Source: Thermocaproicibacter sp036260805
Lineage (GTDB): Bacteria > Bacillota > Clostridia > Oscillospirales > Acutalibacteraceae
DNA: 64,000 bases
Direction of reading: 5' to 3'
Assembly (NCBI GenBank): GCA_036260805.1
Contig: DATALZ010000074.1
Coordinates: forward strand, 1-64,000
In this document: piece by piece, positions 23,774 through 31,842 of the stretch
Position numbering within the stretch: the first letter of the stretch is position 1
How the letters are laid out: every line of letters begins with the position of its first letter
Notes under the pieces: model-generated
What the model saw: only the letters and a program-made list of their open reading frames with translations
What the model was told of the DNA's origin: nothing
Databases searched by the model: none
Program-made: the position numbers and the translations under genes

Positions 23774-24520
23774 TTATTCCGAATCCTCAGCATCGGCATT
23801 ATCCCAGTTATGCCATACATTCTGGACATCATCATTATCTTCGAGAACATCGAGAAGATGCTGCATTCTTGAGGCTGCGCCTTCATCGTCAATTTTAGTG
23901 TATGTGGTCGGAACCATTTCGACTTCCGCCGTTACGAATTCATAGCCCTTCTTTTCCAGATCGGAAAGGACGCCGCTGAAATCATCCGGTTCGGTGTAAA
24001 TTTCAAAGACATCATCGTCTGCCTGAAAATCTGAAGCGCCGGCTTCCAGGCAGTCCTCCATAACCTTGTCTTCTTCAAGGCCTTCGCGCTCAATAACCAG
24101 AACGCCTTTGCGCTCAAAGAGGAAGGAAACACAGCCGTTGGTTCCGAGATTTCCGCCGAATTTGTCGAAATAATGGCGCAGATCGCCTGCTGTGCGGTTA
24201 CGGTTATCGGTCAGTGTTTCTACAATTACTGCAATACCGTTGGGGCCGTACCCTTCGTAAGTAATATTTTCGTACTTGTTATCATCACCGTCGCCTGCGG
24301 CTTTTTTGATAATACGCTCTATGTTGTCATTCGGCACATTCGCCGCTTTTGCCTTTGCAATACAGTCCTTCAGGCGGGAATTCGCCGTGGGATCCGGCCC
24401 GCCGCCTTCTTTAACGGCTACCGCAAGTTCACGGCCGATTTTGGTAAAAACTTTCGCTTTTGCGCCGTCTGTTTTCTCTTTTTTACGTTTAATATTATTC
24501 CATTTTGAATGGCCTGACAT
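23774..24520 (-). CDS. yebC: YebC/PmpR family protein
   Basis: 248 residues, full length. The N-terminus MSGHSKWNNIKRKKEKTDGAK is the family hallmark, followed by GGPDPTANSRLKDCIAKAKAANVPNDNI and YEGYGPNGIAVIVE. YebC proteins are DNA-binding regulators or, as shown for some members, translation factors that relieve stalling. A very acidic C-terminus (DVLEDNDDVQNVWHNWDNAD) is present. It starts with ATG and GGGAGG. Single-gene unit with its own terminator. Confidence 0.95.
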   Translation of the reverse strand: MSGHSKWNNIKRKKEKTDGAKAKVFTKIGRELAVAVKEGGGPDPTANSRLKDCIAKAKAANVPNDNIERIIKKAAGDGDDNKYENITYEGYGPNGIAVIVETLTDNRNRTAGDLRHYFDKFGGNLGTNGCVSFLFERKGVLVIEREGLEEDKVMEDCLEAGASDFQADDDVFEIYTEPDDFSGVLSDLEKKGYEFVTAEVEMVPTTYTKIDDEGAASRMQHLLDVLEDNDDVQNVWHNWDNADAEDSE

Positions 24521-24611
24521 AAAGAAATCCTCCCAGTTATTTTCCGTTTATGACGCTAATTTCTATTATATCACCATTACGCTGAATTGGCAAGTTTCTA
24601 TCGGAAACCTA

Positions 24612-25685
24612 TCAAATGAGCGTTCTTCCGTCACAGTAGGAGCAGGTAAGCATGTCCCCCGCTTCCGTAAAAAGATGCGGCAGATATGGCTCCGTCTGAG
24701 TAATGCAGTTTGGATTGGAGCATTTACACGGATGTGTTGAATGAAGTGATTTTTTATCCGGTTCAATATGAGAACGCTGCAGGATCGTAAGAATCAGTGC
24801 CATGCGCGCGTACATTCCGTAAACCGTCTGTCTGAAGTAAGTTGCGCGCGGATCATTATCGACACCATCGGTAATCTCGTCAACACGCGGCAGCGGATGC
24901 AGGATTTTCAAGTCAGGCTTCGCATGCTCCAGTTTCTTTTCGTTGAGAACGTAGACACCCTTTTGTTCCTCATACTTTTCGCGGTTTGCGAACCGTTCCT
25001 GCTGAATGCGGGTCATATAAAGAATATCCAGATCCGGCAGAGCCTCTTCAAGAGACGCAGCCTCACGGTATTTGCAGCCTGCAGCATCCATTACATCTTT
25101 TACATATTGCGGCAGGGCTAGCTCCGGTGTGGAAATCAGTACAAAAGAGTTGCCCTCAAACCTCGTCATGGTCTTAATAAGGGAATGCACGGTTCTGCCG
25201 TAAATCAGATCGCCGCACAGACCGATGCACAAATGGTCGAGGCGTCCTTTTTCATTAAATAGAGTTACAAGATCCGTCAATGTCTGTGTCGGATGGAGGT
25301 GCCCGCCGTCGCCGGCGTTTATAATCGGAACTCTGGAATAAAGCGCGGCGGCAGCTGCAGCGCCTTCGCGCGGATTGCGCATTACAACCAGATCCGTATA
25401 TCCGCTTACCACCGTAATGGTGTCTTTCAGGCTTTCCCCTTTGGAAACTGATGTGTTCTCAGGATTATCAAACCCCACAACTTCACCGCCCAAACGGTAC
25501 ATTGCTGTTTGAAACGACATTTTGGTTCTGGTGGATGGTTCGTAGAAAAGTGTGGCCATAATCTTGCCTCTGCAGGATTCGCGGTAGGCCCAGGGATTGT
25601 TACGGATGCTGTTTGCAAGATCAATCAGTTCCCTCAGTTCGAAAATACTTAGCTGATCCAGATCAATCATATGATTCAGCTGCAT
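24612..25685 (-). CDS. pyrB: Aspartate carbamoyltransferase fused to a PyrI-type zinc domain
   Basis: 357 residues. Residues 1 to about 305 are a full catalytic chain: FYEPSTRTKMSF (carbamoyl-phosphate loop), HPTQTLTDL, and HPLPRVDEI. It makes carbamoyl-aspartate in pyrimidine synthesis. A short linker follows, then about 40 residues with CSNPNC, I-T-Q-T-E-P and CSYC. These match the zinc domain of the regulatory subunit PyrI (C-x4-C and C-x2-C), but the PyrI nucleotide-binding domain is absent. GAGGCG is spaced seven bases before ATG 25683-25685; an in-frame ATG five codons upstream has no ribosome site. It is divergent from the activase operon. Confidence 0.93.
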   Translation of the reverse strand: MQLNHMIDLDQLSIFELRELIDLANSIRNNPWAYRESCRGKIMATLFYEPSTRTKMSFQTAMYRLGGEVVGFDNPENTSVSKGESLKDTITVVSGYTDLVVMRNPREGAAAAAALYSRVPIINAGDGGHLHPTQTLTDLVTLFNEKGRLDHLCIGLCGDLIYGRTVHSLIKTMTRFEGNSFVLISTPELALPQYVKDVMDAAGCKYREAASLEEALPDLDILYMTRIQQERFANREKYEEQKGVYVLNEKKLEHAKPDLKILHPLPRVDEITDGVDNDPRATYFRQTVYGMYARMALILTILQRSHIEPDKKSLHSTHPCKCSNPNCITQTEPYLPHLFTEAGDMLTCSYCDGRTLI

Positions 25686-25847
25686 CTCACATCGCCTCAT
25701 TCATTTTTATCATATATTTTAGCATTGTATCCCTCAAACCACAATATGTTCCAGCGAATTTTGAGGTAAGATACTTGACAACATTCGTCCGGTTGAACTA
25801 CAATAAATTGTTTAATAAAATGAATTTAAAGATTGGCAGGTTCCAGA

Positions 25848-28742
25848 ATGAAAGTAGGATTAGATGTTGGCTCAACTACTATAAAATGTGTTGTGACGGA
25901 TGAGACAGGCAAAATATTGTATCAGTCCTACGAACGGCATTTTTCGAAAATCACGGAGAAAATGACGGAACTTCTTACGAAAATAAAAAAAGAAGTCGTT
26001 CGAGGGGACAAAGCTGCACTTACCATCTCGGGGTCTGCCGGAATGGGGATTTCCCAGACCTGTCGGCTTCCGTTCGTACAGGAAGTATATGCCACAAGAA
26101 TTGCCGTCGGCAAGTTGATTCCAGATGCCGATGTTATTATTGAGCTTGGCGGAGAAGACGCCAAAATTCTGTTTTTGACCGGCGGAACCGAGGTTCGCAT
26201 GAACGGTTCCTGTGCGGGCGGCACCGGCGCGTTCATTGACCAGATGGCTACATTGCTTAACGTTCCGCTGGACGAAATGAATGAACTGGCAAAACAGTAT
26301 GAAAAAATATACACAATTGCATCCCGCTGCGGAGTCTTCGCAAAATCCGACGTTCAGCCCCTGCTGAATCAGGGAGCGAGAAAAACAGATATCTCCGCGA
26401 GTATTTTCGCCGCCGTAGCAAACCAGACCATAGCCGGCCTTGCACAAGGGCGTCCTATTAAAGGAAACGTGCTGTACCTCGGCGGACCTCTGACGTTTTT
26501 GTCGGAACTCCGGGCCAGTTTTGACCGTGCGCTGAAAATTACGGGAATCTGCCCTGAAAATTCACTCTATTTCGTTGCTATGGGCGCAGCATACTGCAGT
26601 GCGGAGGAAACCGACCTCGACCAGGCGCTCGAAAGCATTCAGAAGTACGGTTCGACCGGAAACTTCCTTTCAATTCCTCCGCTATTCAACGATCAGAAAG
26701 AATATGACGAATTCTGCCGCAGGCATGCGCAGTGCAAGGCTCCTCGCGGCAATATTGAAACCTACACCGGAAATGCGTATCTGGGCGTTGACGCCGGTTC
26801 CACAACCGTGAAACTGGTTCTGCTCGGGAAGGACGGCGAGGTTCTCAGTTCCCTCTATCGAAGCAATTCCGGCAACCCGATCCCAATTGTCAGAGATTAT
26901 CTGCTGGACCTTTACCGTAAATATCCCAATATCACGATTGAAAGCAGTTCCGTAACCGGCTATGGTGAAGAACTGCTGAAGAATGCATTCGGAATTGATT
27001 CCGGAATCGTTGAGACCGTCGCTCATTTTACCGCGGCAAAATGCTTCCGGCCAAATGTCGATTTTGTAATCGACATTGGCGGACAAGATATGAAATGCTT
27101 TAAAATCCATAACGGAGCGATTGACAATATCTTCCTGAACGAAGCCTGTTCATCCGGCTGCGGCTCCTTCCTTCAGACATTTGCCAATACGCTCGGATAT
27201 GACATTGCCGACTTTGCAAAGATCGGTCTGTTTGCGGAACACCCGGTCGACCTGGGCTCCCGCTGCACCGTATTTATGAATTCGCAGGTAAAGCAGGCTC
27301 AGAAAGACGGTGCGACAACGGAAGACATTAGTGCCGGGCTTTCGGTCAGTGTTGTGAAAAACGCGATTTACAAGGTAATCCGCGTTCCGAATGCTGCCGA
27401 GCTTGGGCGCAATATAGTCGTGCAGGGCGGTACTTTCCTGAATGATGCTGTGCTCCGCGTATTTGAAAAAGAACTTGGCGTGGAAGTAACAAGGCCGGAT
27501 ATCTCAGGTCTGATGGGTGCTTACGGTGCGGCGGTTTACGCCATGAAAAAATCCACCGGCAAAAGCACGCTCATCGGAAAAGACGAGCTTGAAAATTTCA
27601 AGCACGAAGTGAAAGTGACAAACTGCGGCCTCTGCAGCAACCACTGCCGCCTTACCATCAATATTTTCGGGGGGAACCGCCGTTTTATCGGCGGAAACCG
27701 CTGCGAAAAGCCGGTTACGAAGCGTTCCTCCAAAATGGAACTGGACATGTACGCCTACAAGCTGAAATTGCTCCGGGATTATCTTCCCGCAATCGGCCCG
27801 CGCGGAAAAATCGGGATTCCGATGGGACTGAATATGTATGAGCTGCTTCCTTTCTGGCATACGTTTTTCACAAGGCTTGGGTTCGAAGTGGTTCTCTCCC
27901 CTGTTTCCAGCCGTGAGCTCTACCTGGAAGGCCAGAACACCATTCCTTCCGACACGGTATGTTTCCCTGCCAAGCTGATGCACGGCCATGTGCAGGCTTT
28001 GGTTGACCAGGGGCTCAAAACGATTTTCTACCCGTGCATGTCATATAATTTTGACGAACATCTGGGAGACAATCATTACAACTGCCCCGTTGTTGCTTAT
28101 TATCCGGAAGTAATAAGCGCCAATATGCGGTGCCTTGACAACTGCAACTTTATCCATGATTACGTCGGGATTCATCGCAAGCACGATTTTCCAAGAAAAA
28201 TGGCTGCAATTTTGCAGAAAAGTTTTCCTGACATTACGGCCGGAGAAGTCCGTGACGCAGCGAAAGCGGCATATGAGGCACACGACGCATACCTGCATAA
28301 AATCCGTGAAAAGGGCGATGAAATGATCGCTGAAGCACAGAAACAAGGCATGCAGATCATCGTCCTCAGCGGCAGACCGTATCATCTTGACCCTGAAATT
28401 AACCACGGGATTGACAAACTGATTACAAGCCTGGGAGCAGCCGTTATTTCCGAGGATGTCGTAAGCTGTAAAGTGAAGCGTTTCCGTACAAAGGTTCTGA
28501 ATCAATGGACCTATCATTCACGGCTTTACGCGGCGGCAAAATACATCGGCGATAAGCCAGACATGAATCTGGTTCAGCTTGTATCATTCGGCTGCGGCGT
28601 CGACGCGATTACAACGGATGAAGTCAGACAGATTCTTGAAGAAAACGACAAAATATACACGCAGGTGAAAATAGATGAAATTACCAACCTTGGCGCGGTA
28701 AAAATCAGGCTTCGCAGCCTGTTTGCCGCTTTGGAGAAATGA
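25848..28742 (+). CDS. 2-hydroxyacyl-CoA dehydratase activase-like protein, two ATPase domains plus DUF2229
   Basis: 964 residues. Two ASKHA-fold BcrAD/BadF/BadG/HgdC domains occur in tandem. The first (1 to about 270) has GLDVGSTTIK and the cluster-binding NGSCAGGTGAF and ASRCGVFAKSD. The second (about 310-570) has GVDAGSTTVK, NEACSSGCGSFLQ and GSRCTVFMNSQ. A DUF2229 region follows (NCGLCSNHCRLTINIFGG, then SDTVCFPAKLMHGH). HgdC-type activases drive electrons into dehydratases by ATP hydrolysis. This large form is common in anaerobes, but its substrate is unknown and no dehydratase pair is nearby. The ATG at 25848 has only a weak AGG site. A second gene supplies the C-terminal part found fused in longer relatives. 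Confidence 0.85.
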   Translation: MKVGLDVGSTTIKCVVTDETGKILYQSYERHFSKITEKMTELLTKIKKEVVRGDKAALTISGSAGMGISQTCRLPFVQEVYATRIAVGKLIPDADVIIELGGEDAKILFLTGGTEVRMNGSCAGGTGAFIDQMATLLNVPLDEMNELAKQYEKIYTIASRCGVFAKSDVQPLLNQGARKTDISASIFAAVANQTIAGLAQGRPIKGNVLYLGGPLTFLSELRASFDRALKITGICPENSLYFVAMGAAYCSAEETDLDQALESIQKYGSTGNFLSIPPLFNDQKEYDEFCRRHAQCKAPRGNIETYTGNAYLGVDAGSTTVKLVLLGKDGEVLSSLYRSNSGNPIPIVRDYLLDLYRKYPNITIESSSVTGYGEELLKNAFGIDSGIVETVAHFTAAKCFRPNVDFVIDIGGQDMKCFKIHNGAIDNIFLNEACSSGCGSFLQTFANTLGYDIADFAKIGLFAEHPVDLGSRCTVFMNSQVKQAQKDGATTEDISAGLSVSVVKNAIYKVIRVPNAAELGRNIVVQGGTFLNDAVLRVFEKELGVEVTRPDISGLMGAYGAAVYAMKKSTGKSTLIGKDELENFKHEVKVTNCGLCSNHCRLTINIFGGNRRFIGGNRCEKPVTKRSSKMELDMYAYKLKLLRDYLPAIGPRGKIGIPMGLNMYELLPFWHTFFTRLGFEVVLSPVSSRELYLEGQNTIPSDTVCFPAKLMHGHVQALVDQGLKTIFYPCMSYNFDEHLGDNHYNCPVVAYYPEVISANMRCLDNCNFIHDYVGIHRKHDFPRKMAAILQKSFPDITAGEVRDAAKAAYEAHDAYLHKIREKGDEMIAEAQKQGMQIIVLSGRPYHLDPEINHGIDKLITSLGAAVISEDVVSCKVKRFRTKVLNQWTYHSRLYAAAKYIGDKPDMNLVQLVSFGCGVDAITTDEVRQILEENDKIYTQVKIDEITNLGAVKIRLRSLFAALEK

Positions 28743-28752
28743 GGTATTTAAT

Positions 28753-30018
28753 TTGGCAAAGTTAATATATGATAAAAACGGGCGCCTGCTGTTTACGAAG
28801 GAAATGAAAAAGGAATACACGATTCTGGCTCCTATGATGGCACCGATTCATTTCCGCCTGATCATTAATGTACTGAAGAACTGCGGGTACAATTTTGAAC
28901 TGCTTGATACAACCGGCCCGAACATCGTGCAGGAAGGCCTGAAATACGTTCACAACGATACATGTTACCCAGCCCTGCTTGTAATCGGGCAGTTCATTGA
29001 CGCGCTCCACTCGGGCAAATATGACGTAAACAAGACGGCCCTCGTTATAACTCAGACAGGCGGTGGATGCCGAGCATCCAACTATATTCATCTGCTGCGC
29101 AAAGCGCTGAAAAAGGCGGGACTGGAACAGGTTCCGGTTGTATCCCTGAATCTTTCGTTTTTGGAACGGAATCCGGGCTTTAAGATGACGCTGCCGATGC
29201 TGCGCAAATTCATCGCGGCAATGGTCTACGGCGATGCACTGATGCTGCTTCGGAATCAGACGGAAGCATATGAGGTCAATAAGGGCGAAAGCAACGAAAA
29301 GGTTGAAAAATGGAGCAATTATCTGACGGATCAGTTCAATCACGGAAAAGCACTCTCCAGAAAGCAGCAGACAGAAATCCTATATAAAATTGTAAAAGAT
29401 TTTGCTGCCATAAAAATCAACAAAGTGCCGAAAGTTAAGGTTGGAGTTGTCGGAGAGATTTACGTAAAATATGCGGCGCTTGGCAACAACAATCTGGAAG
29501 AATTTCTGCGTGAACAGGACTGCGAAGTTAACCTTCCCGGCCTTATGAACTTTGCTTTGTTCAAGGTGGACAACCGGCTGGAAGATATAAAACTTTACGG
29601 CGGCAGCCCAATTAAATACTTTTTTGTGAATCTTCTTATGAAATATCTGGTGCATATGCAGGACACTTTGATCGAAACAATTAAAAGCGAACCGCGCTAC
29701 CAGGCCCCAGAACCGTATGCACACACAAAGAGCCTTGTAAAGGGCGTTATCGGTTATGGCGACAAAATGGGTGAAGGCTGGCTCTTAACAGCGGAAATGT
29801 TGGAACTCTCCGAACAGGGATATGAAAATATCGTCTGTGCACAACCATTTGGATGCCTGCCGAATCACATCTGCGGCAAAGGAATGATTCACAGAATTAA
29901 GGCAATTGATGAAAAATCAAATATTGTGCCGATCGATTATGATCCAAGCGCAACGCGGGTCAATCAGGAAAACCGCATTAAGTTGATGCTGGCTGTCGCC
30001 AGAGAGAAATTAAAGTAG
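28753..30018 (+). CDS. 2-hydroxyacyl-CoA dehydratase activase-associated protein (COG3581-like)
   Basis: 421 residues. The sequence resembles the C-terminal third of the ~1400-residue activase-dehydratase-like fusions: TILAPMMAPIHFRLIINVLKNCGYNFELL, then HNDTCYPALLVIGQF, TQTGGGCRASNYIHL and AQPFGCLPNHICGKG, whose cysteines could bind an Fe-S cluster. TTG at 28753 is preceded by GAGGT with a seven-base gap. The GAGG overlaps the end of the upstream gene, so the two are coupled. The dispersed hairpin copy D follows the stop and may act as a terminator. Function unknown. Confidence 0.82.
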   Translation: MAKLIYDKNGRLLFTKEMKKEYTILAPMMAPIHFRLIINVLKNCGYNFELLDTTGPNIVQEGLKYVHNDTCYPALLVIGQFIDALHSGKYDVNKTALVITQTGGGCRASNYIHLLRKALKKAGLEQVPVVSLNLSFLERNPGFKMTLPMLRKFIAAMVYGDALMLLRNQTEAYEVNKGESNEKVEKWSNYLTDQFNHGKALSRKQQTEILYKIVKDFAAIKINKVPKVKVGVVGEIYVKYAALGNNNLEEFLREQDCEVNLPGLMNFALFKVDNRLEDIKLYGGSPIKYFFVNLLMKYLVHMQDTLIETIKSEPRYQAPEPYAHTKSLVKGVIGYGDKMGEGWLLTAEMLELSEQGYENIVCAQPFGCLPNHICGKGMIHRIKAIDEKSNIVPIDYDPSATRVNQENRIKLMLAVAREKLK

Positions 30019-30037
30019 GCTTAATTCAAAATTTTTT

Positions 30038-30073
30038 ATGAACCTCTCCACAGCTAGCCGCGGAGAGGTTCAT
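30038..30073. repeat. Dispersed hairpin repeat, left-module form (copy D)
   Basis: A 36-base palindrome, ATGAACCTCTCC with GGAGAGGTTCAT around CACAGCTAGCCGC, directly after the activase operon. It shares its left half with copies A, B and C but closes back on itself. No strong T run follows (TTTCCC), so termination is possible but unproven. Confidence 0.7.
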
Positions 30074-30139
30074 TTCCCACAATATTTATTATGCAGAATT
30101 GTAGGATCCACTATATTTTTGCTTATGGAATATTTTATC

Positions 30140-30168
30140 TTGATTATTATTCTTTAGCGAAGTATAAT
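30140..30168 (+). promoter_or_regulatory. Promoter of the riboswitch-diguanylate cyclase transcript
   Basis: TTGATT (30140-30145) and TATAAT (30163-30168) are 17 bases apart. The predicted start near 30175 lies just upstream of the riboswitch. Confidence 0.75.
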
Positions 30169-30207
30169 TTAATTGACAATTGAACAAAATTCGACTTAAT
30201 GCCGACC

Positions 30208-30292
30208 AATGAAATAGCAAATCCGATGAAAATCGTGAGACGCAAAGCCGAGGGGCTAAACCGTAAGGCATGCCAGTCTAGCTGCAGATATT
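30208..30292 (+). promoter_or_regulatory. Cyclic di-GMP-I (GEMM) riboswitch
   Basis: The region carries the class I c-di-GMP aptamer landmarks in order: ATAGCAAA near 30214, a GAT/ATC hairpin with a GAAA-type loop, the invariant GACGCAAAGCC (30238-30248), a CTAAACC segment and a closing GTAAGGCATGCC...CTAGCTGC. Immediately after it a perfect hairpin, TTATACAGTG with CACTGTATAA (about 30291-30320), lies before the start codon and lacks a T run, so control by access to the ribosome site is more likely than termination. Assigned by motif recall without a covariance model. Confidence 0.85.
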
Positions 30293-30325
30293 TATACAGT
30301 GGCTGATGAACACTGTATAAAGAGT

Positions 30326-31720
30326 ATGGGGGCGTTGATTTTGAAAGATAAATCGATTGGTTTAATTATTTTATCTTACTTTCCCTCTTTTTTGGAGCTA
30401 ACTGTTGAAACAAAAGCTTTTAAAGACCCAATGAGCACGGTCGATTTGGTGCTTCCAGTTTTAACAGCAATCATGATTCAAATATTCCTTTGGCATACCG
30501 TTGTATGCATCCCAACAAAGCACTTTATTGCGACTATACATCGCGCGATGGAAGGAGACTATCGCGCACGTTTTAGCTGCGATGACATAAACAGCAATTT
30601 TAAAAAACTCAGCTGCGATTTTAATCAGCTTATGAGCTGTGTGGAAAGTCAGACAGAAGAATTATCTGAAAACAGGATTCTGCAAAATCAGCTTTATGAA
30701 AATGAGAAAATTTATCGCTCCGCTTTGGAACTTACCTGCGAGAGAATTTTTGAGGCTGATCTCTCGCACAACAGAATGGTTTATGGTCAAAATAAATATT
30801 GTAAAGCGTTTCCGTTCCTGCACACAGAAATTTACGATGAAATGATTAACTCCCTCGCTCATAATGCCGTTTTCAGCAAAGATACTGAAAAATTCTATCA
30901 GACCTTCTCGCGCAGCGGCCTTTTGAATGCATTTCATAAGCCGGGTGTCTCCGAAGTAACTTTAGAATACCGGCTAATGAACTCCAATAACCAACCAGCT
31001 TGGTATGCCGCCTCTGTCGTTTTTTTAAACAGCAGCGGAGACGAAAATCGAAAAATAATCGGTTATGTTAAGAATATTGATGAACGCAAAAAGCAGGAAT
31101 TAGAAATTTTGAAGCAATCCCAAAAAGATGGTCTTACGGGATTATACAATAAAAAAGTGACTCAATCGCTCATGGAAGCTTTTTTTGTTGGTGAAGGCAG
31201 AGAGGGCAAGCATGCGGTGATTATGGTCGATATTGATAACTTCAAACGTATTAACGACACACTTGGACATTCGCAGGGCGATATCGCATTAATGAAGATT
31301 GCACAGAAAATTCAGAGTCTGTTCCGCTCCTCAGATGTTGCTGGCAGAGTTGGCGGCGACGAATTTCTGATTTTAATGAAGGATATAAGCAGTAACGATA
31401 TTCTCTTCAGCAAACTAAAATCAATCGGAGAATATTTCAGCGAGATTCGCTTGGAAGATGAGTCATACCGCATCAGTGGAAGTATTGGTGTTTCTCTTTA
31501 TCCTGATGATGGAAACACATATGAAACGCTTTTTAAAAAGTCTGACATTGCATTGTATTATTCAAAAGCTCATGGCAAAGATCAGTTTTATTTTTACGGT
31601 GGACGTTTTGGTGAAAAATACGATACTTATGATGCTTCAGAATTGTCTGTTCTCGATGAAAGTCAATATGTTCCCCGCGTGAAACCAATTGAAAGCACGA
31701 GATCAATTAAATTGAATTAG
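30326..31720 (+). CDS. Membrane diguanylate cyclase: 2 TM, HAMP-like, PAS-like, GGDEF
   Basis: 464 residues from ATG 30326. Two membrane helices (about 10-30 and 45-65) flank a short outer loop. A HAMP-like stretch, a PAS-like domain (about 140-255) and a GGDEF domain (about 270-430) follow. GGDEF itself is intact near 346-350 and is preceded by RSSD, the RxxD inhibitory site, so the product should inhibit the enzyme. It makes c-di-GMP from two GTP. The start is uncertain: in-frame TTG codons at 30335 and 30341 could also be used, the latter after GGGGGCG, while GTG 30299 lies in the hairpin. A c-di-GMP riboswitch controls the mRNA. Confidence 0.9.
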   Translation: MGALILKDKSIGLIILSYFPSFLELTVETKAFKDPMSTVDLVLPVLTAIMIQIFLWHTVVCIPTKHFIATIHRAMEGDYRARFSCDDINSNFKKLSCDFNQLMSCVESQTEELSENRILQNQLYENEKIYRSALELTCERIFEADLSHNRMVYGQNKYCKAFPFLHTEIYDEMINSLAHNAVFSKDTEKFYQTFSRSGLLNAFHKPGVSEVTLEYRLMNSNNQPAWYAASVVFLNSSGDENRKIIGYVKNIDERKKQELEILKQSQKDGLTGLYNKKVTQSLMEAFFVGEGREGKHAVIMVDIDNFKRINDTLGHSQGDIALMKIAQKIQSLFRSSDVAGRVGGDEFLILMKDISSNDILFSKLKSIGEYFSEIRLEDESYRISGSIGVSLYPDDGNTYETLFKKSDIALYYSKAHGKDQFYFYGGRFGEKYDTYDASELSVLDESQYVPRVKPIESTRSIKLN

Positions 31721-31728
31721 GGTTAACA

Positions 31729-31763
31729 AAACGCCGTCTGGATTAAATTCAGACGGCGTTTTT
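31729..31763 (+). terminator. Terminator of the diguanylate cyclase gene
   Basis: A perfect ACGCCGTCTG/CAGACGGCGT stem with a nine-base loop, followed by five T residues. Confidence 0.95.
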
Positions 31764-31842
31764 ATCTTTTGCTTGTTCAGAGCTTTTCGCTTATTGAAAA
31801 ACTTAACACAACTCTATACATCACAAAAATCTGTTATAAGGA

